Positions 36,538 to 49,289 of a stretch of 53,583 nt of DNA are shown one piece after another; position 1 is the stretch's first letter, and each line of letters opens with the position of its first letter. Location of the stretch: NCBI GenBank assembly GCA_963575745.1, contig CAUYUJ010015015.1:151038-204620 (forward strand), in the 5' to 3' direction. The notes below the pieces were generated by a model. It was not told where the DNA came from, searched no databases, and saw nothing but the letters and a program-made list of their open reading frames with translations. A program made the position numbers and the translations under genes. Source of the stretch: Prorocentrum cordatum. Its lineage: Eukaryota > Sar > Dinophyceae > Prorocentrales > Prorocentraceae.

Positions 36538-39510
36538 CACAATCGGGAACGAGGGCCTTGCAATGGCCCCGCAGTGTCCGCATCCTTGTCAGGTCAGTCT
36601 GGCAAAGTAAACGAAAGCGTCATAGAGGTCAAACAATATTTGTCCCGACGTCCATGGACAAGCATAAAACACCACACAGGGACAGGGTGACATACATGTT
36701 CTCGCAAATGGGCATCCTATGAAGCCACACGACGCCGATGGCCCGAGGGGATAAATCGGGAGAGCGCTGGTCCCGCAGACCACTGGATACCCCACTGGCA
36801 CGATGACAACGCAAGCGCCATGGGTTCTAGCTGGTGCGGTGGCGATGCCGCCGGGGAAAGACGGAAACTCACTGCGATGTCCCGGACCTCGGCATCCCAC
36901 GCTCGACTTCCCCCCTCCGCCTCCTCTATCCAGCGTCCTCCCCCTCCGCCTCCTCCAGAAGTTCCTGCTCCTGCTTTTCCTCTCACACGGCGCCCCTCCC
37001 CTCCCTCTACCTCCATCCCACGCCCCGATCCTTGCGTCATTCCTCCCCCATGCTCCCCCAATAACTGGCACGTCCGTGACACTATCAATATCATTCTCCG
37101 CTCAGACGCAAATTACCCAACGCACCTGTATCTTCATGCACCCCAGAGGAGCGTCAGAGACACAGGAAGTCGACATCAGCGGCCCGAGTGTGAAGGGGAG
37201 CTGGAAGAACCGTCCGACCACGATGGCCTGCCTGCGCAGGCATGTGACGCGCAGCTGCGCAATCGGGAAGGTAAGCCTTGCAGTTGCCCCTCAGACTCGC
37301 AAAGACAGGGACACAGTGTCTGCATCCTTGTCGGAACAGTTCCGCAAAATAAGTGCAAGCATCATCGAGGTCAGACAATGCTTACCCCGACGTCCCCCGA
37401 CAATGACACAACACCACACAAGGACAGGGGGACACACATGTTCTCGCGAATGGGCATCCTGTGAGGCCACACGACGCCGATGGCCCGAGGGGATAAATCG
37501 GGAGAGCGCTCGTCTCGCAAACCACCGGATACCCCACTGGCACGATGACAACACAAGCGCCATGGGTTCTAGCTGGCGCGACGGCGATCCATCAGGCCTC
37601 GGCAGCCAACACTCGCTTCCACTATCCATCCTCCCCCTCCGCCTCCTCCAAAAGTTCCTGCTCCTGCATTTCCTCTTACACACCGCCCCTCCCATCTCCC
37701 TCCATGACACGCCCCGTTCCTTCCGTCATCTCTCCCCCATGCTCCCCCAATGACCCGCGCGTCCGTGACACTACCAATACCACTCTCCGCTCAGACGCAA
37801 ATTACCCAACGCACCTGTATCTTGAGGCACCCCAGAGGAGCGTCAGTGACACAGGAAGTCGACATCACAGCGGCCCGAGTGTGAAGGGGAGCTGGATGAA
37901 CCGTCCGATCACGATGGCCTGCCTGCACAGGCATGTGACGCGCAACTGCGCAATCGGGAAAGTAAGCCTTGCAATAGCTTCTCAGACTCGCAAAGAAAGG
38001 GACACAGTGTCTGCATCCTCGTCAGAACAGTTCCGCAAAATAAGTGCAAGCACCATCGAGGTGAGACAATGCTTACCACGACGTCCCCCGACAATAACAG
38101 AACACCGCGCAGGGACACGGGGCCACACATGTTCTCGCGAATGGGCATCCTGTGAAGCCACACGACGCCGATGGCCCGAGGGGATAAATCGGGAGAGCGC
38201 TCGTCTCGCAGACCACCGGATACCCCACTGGCACGATGACAACGCAAGCGCCATGGGTTCTAGCTGGCGCGAAGGCGATGCCAGCGAGGGAAAAGGGAAA
38301 CTCTCAGCGAGACATCAGGCCTCGGCAGCCAACACTCGTTTCCACTATCCATCGTCCTCCCCCTCCGCCTCCTCTAAAAGCTCCTGCTCCTGCTTCTCGT
38401 TTCACACACCGCCCCTCCCCTCCCACCCCTCTCCCTCCATCTCACGCCCCGTTTCTTCCGTCATCCCTCCCCCATGTGCCCCAAACCATCGGCGCGTCCG
38501 CGCCACTACCAATACCACTCTCCGCTCAGACGCAAATTACCCAACGCACCTGTGTCTTCAGGCGCCCAACAGGAGCGTCAGTGACACAGGAAGTCGACAT
38601 CACAGCGGCCCGAGTGTGAAGGGGAGCTGGAAGAACCGTCCGACCACGATGGCCAGCCTGTGCAGGCATGTGACGCGCAGCTGCGCAATCGGGAAGGTAA
38701 GCCTTGCGATAGCCTCTCAGACTCGCAAAGAAAAGGACACAGTGTCTGCATCCTTGTCAGAACAGTTCCGCAAAATAAATGCAAGCACCATCGAGGCGAG
38801 ACAATGCATACCCCGACGTCCCCAGACAATAACAGAACACCGCACAGGGACACGGGGCCACACATGTTCTCGCGAATGGGCATCCTATGAGGCCACATGA
38901 CGCCGATGGCCCGAGGGGACAAATCGGGAGAGCGCTCGTCTCGCAGACCACCGGATACCCCACTGGCACGATGACAACGCAAGCGCCATGGGTTCTAGCT
39001 GGCGCGAAGGCGATGCCAGCGAGGGAAGACGGAAACTCTCAGCGATGCATCAGGCAACGGCAGCCAACACTCGCTTCCACTATCCATCGTCATCCCCCTC
39101 CGCCTCTTCCACAAGCTCCTGCTCCTGCTTTTCCTCTCATACACACCGCCCCTCCCCTCCGCTCTCTCCCCCCATGACACGCCCCGTTCCTTCCGTCATC
39201 CCTCCCCCATGCTCCCCCAATAACCGGCACGTCCGTGACACTACCAATACCACTCTCCGCTCAGACGCAAATTACCCAACGCGCCTGTATCTTCAGGCAC
39301 CCCAGAGGAGCGTCAGTGACACAGGAAGTCGACATCACAGCGGCCCGAGTGTAAAGGGGAGCTGGAAGAACCGTCCGACCACGATGGCCTGCCTGCACAG
39401 GCATGTGACGCGCAGCTGCGCAATCGGGAAGGTAAGCCTCGCAATAGCCTCTCAGACTCGCAAAGCAAGGGACACAGTGTCTGCATCCTCGTCAGAACAG
39501 TTCCGCAAAA

Positions 39511-40356
39511 TTCGCCGGCCCAACGGGCCAGGGCGTGCTAAGATCTCCGGTAACTGGTTAACAGTATTAACAGTATTTCTAGTTCGCGCGCGCGGGGCGG
39601 CCCCTGGGGGTCCCCCGGCGAAAAGTACCCCGACCAACGCCCGACCGCCGCCCGACCGCCGCCCGACCAAGTCTACTCAGAGATGGTTTTCCTTCTGGGT
39701 GCGGCCTCTCAGGCTCCCCAGAGCGCGCTCAGAGTGCCCCAAGAGGCCCCCAAGACTGCCCAAGAGGCCCCCGAGACGCCCAAAGAGCGCTCGAAGACGC
39801 CGAAGATGACCCCAAGACGGCCCAAAAGGCCCCCAAGACAGCCCAAGAGGCCTCCAAGACGCCCCAAGAGCCTTCCAAGAGGCCTCCGAAGAGAGCCCCA
39901 AGAGGCCAAAATCGTTGATTGTCATTGGTTTTTTCGATGTTTTTTGTGTTCTGGCTTTTTCGGCTTCCGGACGCTCCAAGACGGCCCAAGAGGCCCCCAA
40001 GACCGCTCCAAGACGGCCCACGAGGCTCCCAAGACGGCCCCGGAACGGCCCAGGAGGGCCCCCAAGACGGCCCAAGTGCCGCCCAAGACGGACCAAGAGG
40101 CCCCAAGACGGGCCCAAGAGGGGCTCAAGAGGGGAACCGAGAACTGAAAAATCGAGCCCTCCGCCCCAGAAGGCGCCCAGGAGGCCCCAAAAAGGCCCCA
40201 AGAGGCCCCCAAGAGGCCCCCAAGACGCCCCAAGAGGCGCCCAAGAGGCCCAAAAGAGGCCCCAAGAGGCCCCAAAACGGCCCCCAAGAGGCCCCAAAAC
40301 TCGGCTAGCCCACAACGGTGCGACAATATGGGCCGGCGGAATGAGCGAAGCGATTG
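39511..40356. mobile_element. About 847-bp insertion in the 734-bp satellite, with short inverted ends
   Basis: The spacing between satellite landmarks here exceeds one unit by 847 bases. The inserted block opens CGCCGGCCCA (39513-39522) and has its complement TGGGCCGGCG at 40329-40338, then a short tail before the satellite resumes at AATAATGCAAGCACC. The interior has GTTAACAGTATTAACAGTAT, then CGACCGCCGCC triplets, then a GGCCCAAGA/GGCCCCCAAGA array. A TTTTTTCGATGTTTTTTGTG patch (about 39930) interrupts that array. No transposase is encoded, so it is non-autonomous if mobile. Confidence 0.65.
39690..40310. repeat. GGCCCAAGA(C/G)-rich short tandem module (E2)
   Basis: Imperfect units of about 13-16 bases (CCCAAGAGGCC, CCCAAGACGG) make up most of the insertion. 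Pro/Arg/Lys-rich frames in every phase reflect this periodicity. Confidence 0.85.
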
Positions 40357-43300
40357 AATAATGCAAGCACCATCGAGGTCGGACATTGCTTACCCCGAGG
40401 TCCCCCGACAATGACAGAACACCACAAAGGGACAGTGGGCCACACATGTTCTCGCGAATGGGCATCCTGTGAGGCCACACGACGCCGATGGCCCGAGGGG
40501 ATAAATCGGGAGAGCGCTCGTCTCGCAGACCACCGGATACCCCACTGGCACGATGACAACGCAAGCGCCATGGGTTCTAGCTGGCGCGAAGGCGATGCCA
40601 GCGAGGGAAAAGGGAAACTCTCAGCGATACATCAGGCCTCGGCAGCCAACACTCGTTTCCACTATCCATCGTCCTCCCCCTCCGCCTCCTCCAAAAGTTC
40701 CTGCTCCTGCTTCTCATTTCACACACCGCCCCTCCCCTCCCACCCCTCCCCCTCCATCTCACGCCCCGTTTCTTCCGTCATGCCTCCCCCATGTGCCCCA
40801 AACCATCGGCGCGTCCGCGCCACTACCAATACCACTCTCCGCTCAGACGCAAATTACCCAACGCACCTGTATCTTCTGGCGCCCAACAGGAGCGTCAGTG
40901 ACACAGGAAGTCGACATCACAGCGGCCCGAGTGTGAAGGGGAGCTGGAAGAACCGTCCGACCACGATGGCCTGCCTGCGCGGGCAAGTGACGCGCAGCTG
41001 CGCAATCGGGAGGGTAAGCCTTGCAATAGCCTCTCAGACTCGCAAAGAAAAGGACACAGTGTCTGAATCCTTGTCAGAACAGTTCCGCAAAATAATGCAA
41101 GCACCATCGAGGCGAGACAATGCTTACCCCGACGTCCCCAGACAATAACAGAACACCGCACACGGACAGGGGGACGACCATGTTCTCGCGAATGGGCATC
41201 CTGTGAGGCCACACGACGCCGATGGCCCGAGGGGATAAATCGGGAGAGCGCTCGTCTCGCAGACCACCGGATACCCCACTGGCACGATGACAACGCAAGC
41301 GCCATGGGTTCTAGCTGGCGCGAAGGCGATGCCAGCGAGGGAAAAGGGAAACTCTCAGCGATACATCAGGCCTCGGCAGCCAACACTCGTTTCCACTATC
41401 CATCGTCATCCCCCTCCGCCTCCTCCAAAAGCTCCTGCTCCTGCTTCTCATTTCACACACCGCCCCTCCCCTCCCACCCCTCTCCCTCCATCTCACGCCC
41501 CGTTTCTTCCGTCATGCCTCCCCCATGTGCCCCAAACCATCGGCGCGTCCGCGCCACTACCAATACCACTCTCCGCTCAGACGCAAATTACCCAACGCAC
41601 CTGTATCTTCAGGCGCCCAACAGGAGCGTCAGTGACACAGGAAGTCGACATCACAGCGGCCCGAGTGTGAAGGGGAGCTGGAAGAACCGTCCGACCACGA
41701 TGGCCTGCCTGCGCGGGCAAGTGACGCGCAGCTGCGCAATCGGGAGGGTAAGCCTTGCAATAGCCTCTCAGACACGCAAAGAAAGGGACACAGTGTCTGA
41801 ATCCTTGTCAGAACAGTTCCGCAAAATAATGCAAGCACCATCGAGGCGAGACAATGCTTACCCCGACGTCCCCAGACAATAACAGAACACCGCACACGGA
41901 CAGGGGGACGACCATGTTCTCGCGAATGGGCATCCTGTGAGGCCACACGACGCCGATGGCCCGAGGGGATAAATCGGGAGAGCGCTCGTCTCGCAGACCA
42001 CCGGATACCCCACTGGCACGATGACAACGCAAGCGCCATGGGTTCTAGCTGGCGCGAAGGCGATGCCAGCGAGGGAAAAGGGAAACTCTCAGCGATACAT
42101 CAGGCCTCGGCAGCCAACACTCGTTTCCACTATCCATCGTCATCCCCCTCCGCCTCCTCCAAAAGCTCCTGCTCCTGCTTCTCATTTCACACACCGCCCC
42201 TCCCCTCCCACCCCTCTCCCTCCATCTCACGCCCCGTTTCTTCCGTCATGCCTCCCCCATGTGCCCCAAACCATCGGCGCGTCCGCGCCACTACCAATAC
42301 CACTCTCCGCTCAGACGCAAATTACCCAACGCACCTGTATCTTCAGGCGCCCAACAGGAGCGTCAGTGACACAGGAAGTCGACATCACAGCGGCCCGAGT
42401 GTGAAGGGGAGCTGGAAGAACCGTCCGACCACGATGGCCTGCCTGCGCGGGCAAGTGACGCGCAGCTGCGCAATCGGGAAGGTAAGCCTTGCAATAGCCT
42501 CTCAGACACGCAAAGAAAGGGACACAGTGTCTGAATCCTTGTCAGAACAGTTCCGCAAAATAATGCAAGCACCATCGAGGCGAGACAATGCTTACCCCGA
42601 CGTCCCCAGAGAATAACAGAACACCGCACACGGACAGGGGGACGACCATGTTCTCGCGAATGGGCATCCTGTGAGGCCACACGACGCCGATGGCCCGAGG
42701 GGATAAATCGGGAGAGCGCTCGTCTCGCAGACCACCGGATACCCCACTGGCACGATGACAACGCAAGCGCCATGGGTTCTAGCTGGCGCGAAGGCGATGC
42801 CAGCGAGGGAAAGGGAAACTCTCAGCGATGCATCAGGCCTCGGCAGCCAACACTCGCTTCCACTATCCATCGTCATCCCCCTCCGCCTCCTCCACAAGCT
42901 CCTGCTCCTGCTTCTCATTTCACACACCGCCCCTCCTCTCCCCTATCTCTCCCCCCATGACACGCCCCGTTCCTTCCGTCATCCCTCCCCCATGCTCCCC
43001 CAAAACCTTGCGCGTCCGTGACACTACCAATACCACTCTCAGCTCAGACGCAAATTACCCAACGCACCTGTATCTTCAGGCGCCCAACAGGAGCGTCAGT
43101 GACACAGGAAGTCGACATCACAGCGGCCCGAGAGTGAAGGGGAGCTGGAAGAACCGTCCGACCACGATGGCCTGCCTGCGCAGGCATGTGACGTGCAGCT
43201 GCGCAATCGGGAAGGTAAGCCTTGCAATAGCCTCTCAGACTCGCAAAGAAAGGGACACAGTGTCTGCATCCTTGTCAGGTCAGTTCGGCAAAATAAGTGC

Positions 43301-44075
43301 AAGCATCATCGAGGTCAGACAATGCTTACCCCGACGTCCCCCGACAATGACAGAACACCACACAGGGACAGGGGGACGTACATGTTCTCGCGAATGGGCA
43401 TCTTGTGAGGCCACACGACGCCGATGGCCCGAGGGGATAAATCGGGAGAGCGCTCGTCTCGCAAACCACCGGATACCCCACTGGCACGATGACAACGCAA
43501 GCGCCATGGGTTCTAGCTGGCGCGAAGGCGATGCCATCGAGCAAAAAGAAAACTCTCAGCGATACATCAGGCCTCGGCAGCCAACACTCGCTTCCACTGT
43601 CCATCGTCATCCCCCTCCGCCTCCTCCACAAGCTCCTGCTCCTGCATTTCCTCTCGTACACACCGCCCCTCCTCTCCCCTATCTCTCCCCCCATGACACG
43701 CCCCGTTCCTGCCGTCATTCCTCCCCCATGCTCCCCCAAAAACTTGCGCGACCGTGACACTACCAATACTACTCTCCGCTCAGACGCAAATTACCCAACG
43801 CACCTGTATCTTCACGCACCCAACAGGAGCGTCAGTGACACAGGAAGTCGACATCACAGCGGCCCAAGTGTGAAGGGGAGCTGGAAGAACCGTCCGACCA
43901 CGATGGCCAGCCTGCGCAGGCATGTGACCCGCAGCTGCGCAATCGGGAAGGTAAGCCTTGCAATAGCCTCTCAGACTCGCAAAAAAAGACAGTGTCTGCA
44001 TCCTTGTCAGGTCAGTGCGGCACAAGAAGTGCAAGCACCATCGAGGTCAGACCATGCTTAGCCCCCGACGTCCCC

Positions 44076-44420
44076 CGACGATCCGCTACCGTGCACTGTG
44101 CACGTTGAGGCGTGGAAGAATGCCACGGGCTGTCTGGTAGAGCTCTGCATTATGATAATGGACCCCCCGAGGGCCCCGTTTCCCCCGATGCACGGCCCTT
44201 CCCCCCCGAAGCCACGACGTCCCCTTCAATCCGCCACCGTGCACTGTGCACGTTGAGGCGTGGAAGAGTGGCAAGGGCTGTCTGGCAGAGCTCTGCATAT
44301 GATGAGGGACCCCCCCCTGGACCCTGTCTCCCATGCACTGATCTTCCCCTCGAAGCCATGATCCCTCGTGCAAAAACTACGGGGCCGCGCCCCTGGCCAC
44401 GATCCCTCGTTCAACACCAT
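44076..44420. repeat. Two-copy tandem repeat of about 148 bp
   Basis: ACCGTGCACTGTGCACGTTG, then AGGCGTGGAAGA, GGGCTGTCTGG and AGAGCTCTGCAT, occur at about 44087 and again about 148 bases on. GTGCACTGTGCAC is palindromic. The end of the 734-bp satellite abuts the first copy. Confidence 0.8.
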
Positions 44421-45065
44421 GGATGTGCGCCCCGAGTTTCCAGGACGGCCCACGAAGGCAACCAAGGATACAAAGATGGCCCAAAGATGGCCCAAGATGC
44501 CTCGAAGATGGCCCAAGATGGCCCCGAGGCGGCCGAATATTGCGCCAAGACGGCCCAATGTGCCTCCAAGAGGGCCCAAAAGGGCCACAAGAGGATCTCC
44601 AACAGGGTCCAAAGAGGCCAAAACCATTGCGTTCCTTCGGGTTTCGAATGGGTGGTGCATTCTCGCATGCTCGGGCGTCCGTCAGCTCAAGACGGCCAAA
44701 GAAGCCTCCACGATGGCCTCAAGCCGGCCCAAGATGCCCACAAGAGGGTCCTAAGATGGCCCCAGGGGATCCAGCGATGACCCGAGACGTATCCGAAACG
44801 GCCCCAAAACGGCCCAAGCGGGCCTTCCGCGAGACCCAAGGCGACTTTACAAGGCCCTTCGACGGCCCAAGACGGCGCCAAGATGACCCCACGACGGCCC
44901 CCACACACCCACCAGACGGCCAAGAGGGCCTCAAGACGGCCCAAGAGAGCCGCAAGACGGCCCAAGAGGGCCCCAAGGGGCCCCCAACACTGCCTCAGAG
45001 GAGACCAAGGCAGCCCCAAGAAGGCCCAGACGAGTTCCATGGGAGCTCCTCAAATAATGAAGGCG
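44421..45065. repeat. GGCCCAAGA(T/C)-rich short tandem module (E3)
   Basis: Units of about 13-16 bases (GGCCCAAGATG, GGCCCCAAGACGG, CAAGAGGGCC) resemble the module inserted in the satellite. It contains a break (44620-44690) with GTTTCGAATGGGTGG. Open frames are periodic. Confidence 0.82.
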
Positions 45066-45155
45066 ACAGGTGTCACAGGTGATGGCCTTCCTTTTCCTCC
45101 TCGCACTCATCCTCCGACTCCTCCTCCTCAACCTCCTCTTCCTCCTCCTCCTCCC

Positions 45156-45203
<48 letters not shown>

Positions 45204-45757
45204 ATTCAGCATCACCATCATCACCATCACCATCATCATCACCATCACCATCACCATCATCATCATCATCATCATCATCAGCATCATCAGCATCATCATC
45301 ATCAGCATCATAATCATCAGCAGCAGCAGTATCATCAGCATTATCAGCATCATCCTCATGTTCGTCATCATCGTCAGCATCATCATTATCATCATCAGCA
45401 GCATGACTACCACCAACAACCTCATCAGCATGAATATCAGCATCAGCATGATCAGCATCAGCATCATCATCAGCATGATCAACATCATTATCATCATCAG
45501 CACCAGCATCAGCAGCATCATCATCAGCATCATCATCATCATCCTCATCATCATCTTGTGCATCAGTATCATCAGCACCATCATCATACAAGTCATCACC
45601 GCAATCGTAGTCTTCATAGTCACCATCAGCAGCAGCAACATAATCAGCATCACAACCACCACCACCAGCAACAACAACAACGAGAACAACAACACGAGCA
45701 ACGCGAACAAACAAAGAACAACAACACGAGCAACACGAACAACAACAACAACAACAA
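45066..45757. repeat. Ordered CCT, CAT, CAA triplet block, second occurrence
   Basis: CCT 45085-45150, CAT/CAG 45151-45650, CAA/CGA 45655-45757, followed at once by a family A copy. The arrangement equals 12261-13298. Confidence 0.93.
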
Positions 45758-46847
45758 TCATTTTACCCGAACGCGTGGTGTTCTCCCCAGTGCCAGGGTT
45801 TTCATACGACACCAGGCAATACCCCCACTTCGTGGGGGGGCATTACAAGCTCTACCAAATATCCAAACGACTCTTCGCGACCACCCAAACCCAGCTTCCC
45901 GCCCTATGACGTTGGGACACTTCACTTCGTGGCGTGCGGACGACCGTGGCTACTACACTGGCGTGGGGTACACACCCACAGAACTTGGTCACTTATTCGG
46001 GGCGCGCATGTGCCCAGCATGGTGCAATTGTGCCATACAGTACATAATACAGAGAGACAGAGAGAGAGAGACAGAGAGCAGACAGAGAGAGAGACAGAGA
46101 GAGCGGAGTTGGTCACATTTTTGGGTCAAGTTCCTGGGTTCAAGTAAATGTTGGAAAACCATTGGTTGTTTTAGGATTCGGACAGCGCGCGCGGGTGGAA
46201 ATTTTGAAAAGTCGTGCAGGTGTTTTTCGAGGACCTACGGTGCGATTCGTGTGATTTTATGATGCGCGGTGCTAAAATTCTTAAGAACCCAATGGTTTTT
46301 GGAGATTTCGGCGTGCGCGCGCGAAGAAAAAACGAATGTGTCCCGCATGGTATTATTTGACAGGGATGATGGCCCTGGCAGGTGCGCAACCGTTGTCGCA
46401 GAAGTTCGAAAAAGTTGCTCGCAAAAGCCCGTTTGACAGAAATGTTTAAAAAGTGTTGGGTTTCCTACGAATCCGCAAGAGCGCGCGGGATGAGATTTTG
46501 ACATTTTTTTGTTGAAAAACCATTGGTTTTTTGATGTTTTTATGTTAAAATCGCTCCGAACACTAAGCTTTTGGAAGGATTTCGTCTTGCGCGCGCGAAT
46601 GTCCACTTTACCTTATTTTTTGCAAGGGATTCTTGAAATTTGATTATATTAGAACAAGAAATGTCATTTTATAGTGTTTTTTGCAAGGGAAAACGGATTA
46701 CAACAAAACAACCGGATCTGGACCCCATCCACTTTTCTGAAGCTTTCGCGAAAAAATGATGAAAATGTAGCTGCGGCCTAGGCGCGGCGGGGGGGCCGTG
46801 CACCAGGGGCCCCAACAATAATTATTCTTTAGAATTAATAATGTTCA
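45758..46847 (+). repeat. Dispersed repeat family A, copy 8 (long form)
   Basis: TCATTTTACCCGAACGC subtype with the GACAGAGAGAG patch (46048-46106) as in copy 3, and the TTTTTCGAGGACCTACGG segment as in copy 2. It ends CAACAATAATTATTCTTTAG and AATGTTCAAG, and is the only A copy not followed by a (CAA)n tract. Confidence 0.87.
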
Positions 46848-47190
46848 AGACGCAAACACACACTGTTGCCCGGGACCCAAGTCACCAGGTCGCGTTTTCG
46901 CCACCGGGGCAAAAACTCACACTGGTGCCCCGTGCTGACCCCCCCCAGCAACACAGCAACACAGCAACACAGCAACACAACACTGCAACACTGCAACACC
47001 AGCACCGAACACACCAAAAACCTGGATCTCGCCCTTACGGTTGTCGGTGTTTCCCCAGCAGGAAGAATCATACACGCTGCGTGGAACCGAATTCCCACAC
47101 CGGCTTCCAGTGGTGTGGAACACTGATAGTCGTAAGGTGGTCGTGGTCATTGTATGTGACATCCTCGTACTAGTACTACCAGTGGTAGTC
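46848..47190. other. Left inverted arm and single-copy stretch before the GTA array
   Basis: AAAACTCACACTGGTGCCCC, CCCCCCCCAGCAACACAGC and further CAACACAG units (46911-46990) are the reverse complement of 49845-49925. The remainder (46990-47190) contains no recognised gene. Confidence 0.75.
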
Positions 47191-47639
47191 CTGGTTGAAG
47201 TACTACGAGTAGTAGCACTAGAAGTAATAGTAGTACTCGTTGTTCATATCCTGGTAGGACGTAATACGACGTAGTAGTAGAAGTATTAGTAAAGGTGTTC
47301 CTAGCAGCAGCAGTAATAGCAGTAGTAGCAACAGTAGTAGCAGTAACGATTGTAGTCTTAGTAGTAGTAGTAGAAGAAGAAGAAGAAGAAGTAGTAGTAG
47401 TAGTAGTAGAAGTAGTAGTAGCAGTAGTAGTAGTAGTGGTAGTGGTAGTAGTAGAAGTAGTAATACTGGTAGTAGTGGTAGTGGTAGTAGTCGTAGTAAT
47501 ACTAGTAGTAGTCGTCGTCGTATTGGATGGAGCAGTAGTAGTAGCAGCGGTAATAATAGTAGTAGTCGTCGTAGAAGATGGAGTAGTAAGGGTAATGGTA
47601 GTCGTCGTAGTAGTGGTCGTCGTAGTAGGAGTAGTAGTG

Positions 47640-47670
<31 letters not shown>

Positions 47671-47994
47671 CAGTACTAGTCGGTGTAGGGGGAGTGGTAG
47701 TAGTAGTGATAGTCATAGGAGTCGCGGTAGTAGTAGCAGTAGTAGTAGTAGCAGCAGCAGAAATAGCAGTCGTACTTGTAGTCGTAGAAGTAATAGTACT
47801 CGCACTGGTAGTAATAGTCGTAGTAGTAGTAGTAGTAGTAGCAGTAGTAGTACCAGTTGTAGTAGTAGTAGTAGTAGTAGTAGTAGAAGTCGTAGTAGTA
47901 GTAGTAGTAGTCGTAACAGTAGTGACAGTAGTAACAGTAGTAGCAGCAGCAGTAGTGGTAGTAGCAGTAGCAGTAGTAGTAGTAGTGGTAGTAG

Positions 47995-48037
<43 letters not shown>

Positions 48038-48634
48038 CAGTAGTAGTAGTAGTAGCAGTAGTAGTAGTAGTAGTAGTAGCAGTGGTGGTAGTAGTAGTAG
48101 TAATAGTAGTAGTAGTGGTAGTAGTAGTCGTAGCCGTCGTAGTAGTAGTAGTAGCAGTAGTGGAGCAATAATAGTACCAGCAGCAGCGGCAGTAGCAGTA
48201 ACCGAAGTACTAGCAGTAGTAGTAGTAGTAGTAGTAGAAAGTAGTATTATCAGTAGTAGGTGGCAGTAGTAGCAGTAGTAGCACTAGTATTAGTAGTAGT
48301 TCTGGCAATAGTAGTAATCATATTGGGAAAAGTGAGAGTAGTAGAAGAAGATGCAGCAATAGTGGTAGTAGTCCTAGTAGTGATGGTAGAAGAAGAAGTG
48401 GCAGTAGCAGTAGCAGTAGCAGTAGTGGTAGTGGTGGTAGTAGTAGTAGCAGTAGTAGTAGTAGTCGTGGGGGAGGTAATAGTAGCAGAAGTAGTAGTAA
48501 TGATAATGGTAGTATATAACTAAAAATACTAGCACTAGTAGAAGTAGTCGTCGCCGTCGTTTTAGTAGTAGTAGTAGTAGTAGTAGCCGTCGTAGTAGTA
48601 GTAGTAGTAGTAGCAGCAATAGTAATAGTAGTAC

Positions 48635-48670
<36 letters not shown>

Positions 48671-48809
48671 GGGAAGGAGCAGCAGCAGCAGCAGCAGTAG
48701 CAATAGTAGCAGTAGTAGTAGGTAGTAGGTAGTAGGTAGTAGGTAGTTGGTAGTAGGTAGTAGGTAGTAGGAGTAGTAGTAGTAGTAGTAGTAACGTAGT
48801 AACGTGGCG

Positions 48810-48846
<37 letters not shown>

Positions 48847-48990
48847 CCGTCGTCGTCGTCGCAGTACTGGTAGTAGTAATTAATACTAGCAGTAGTCGTC
48901 GTAGTAGCAATCGCAGTAATAGTAGTAATAGTAGTAGTAGCAGTAGTAGTAATAGTAGTAGTAGCAGTAGTAGTAGTAGTAGTAGTAGAG
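47191..48990. repeat. (GTA)n trinucleotide array, about 1.8 kb
   Basis: GTA/TAG triplets with GCA, GTC, GAA and GTG variants. A TAGGTAG-type heptad patch lies at 48718-48770. It is open as poly-Val or poly-Ser on plus and poly-Thr/Leu/Tyr on minus, by periodicity only. Confidence 0.96.
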
Positions 48991-49289
48991 GGGTGAGGGG
49001 TGAGGGGGGGAAAGATGATAGAGGGTGGTCTGTGACCGAAAAAACGTGCTCAGGATGTGGGGAAATGAAAAGGCGGCGTCGCTTCGCCGCCAGGGTTTTC
49101 GATGTACGCCGCGCCGCTGCCATCGTCAATAAGAGCTCTAGCACGAATCAAATTAGGAGCCCAGCAAGGGTCCTATTAGGAATCCGACCAGGAACCCTTA
49201 CTAAAACGCCTACTAAAAATCAACGGCCTCCAATACCACGGGATGTGTGATGTTGTTGGAAATGGCCTGATGCGTTCGCTGAAACCCTT
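48991..49289. other. Single-copy stretch, no gene recognised
   Basis: It contains a GGCGGCG-TCGCTT-CGCCGCC hairpin at about 49072-49091. Short frames only. Confidence 0.5.

Larger units (their letters stand above)
36538..44075. repeat. 734-bp tandem satellite array (F), about 10 units
   Basis: The landmark ATGACAACGCAAGCGCCATG occurs at about 36803, 37545 (one change), 38236, 38971, 40553, 41287, 42021, 42755 and 43489. Spacing is 742, 691 and 735, then 1,582 (735 plus an insertion), then 734 four times. Each unit has CGGGAAGGTAAGCCTTGCAA, CCCACTGGCACG and GGGGATAAATCGGGAGAGCG. The three units from 40553 to 42754 are almost identical, and the outer ones are more diverged. A plus-strand frame of about 192 codons (Ser/Pro/Arg rich) is open in the central units but shifts elsewhere. 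No domain, SL RNA or 5S rRNA is recognised. Confidence 0.95.

Noticed and set aside
40490-40555. tRNA-like segment (GGGGATAAATCGGGAGAGCG and a GTCTCGCAGAC hairpin) in each satellite unit
   Set aside because: The GAGAGCG piece resembles a D-arm, but the A box is incomplete, the anticodon stem does not pair in tRNA geometry, and no B box follows.
36538-44075. Tandem spliced-leader or 5S rRNA gene array
   Set aside because: The tandem layout suggested it, but I found neither the dinoflagellate spliced-leader sequence nor a recognisable 5S rRNA in the unit.
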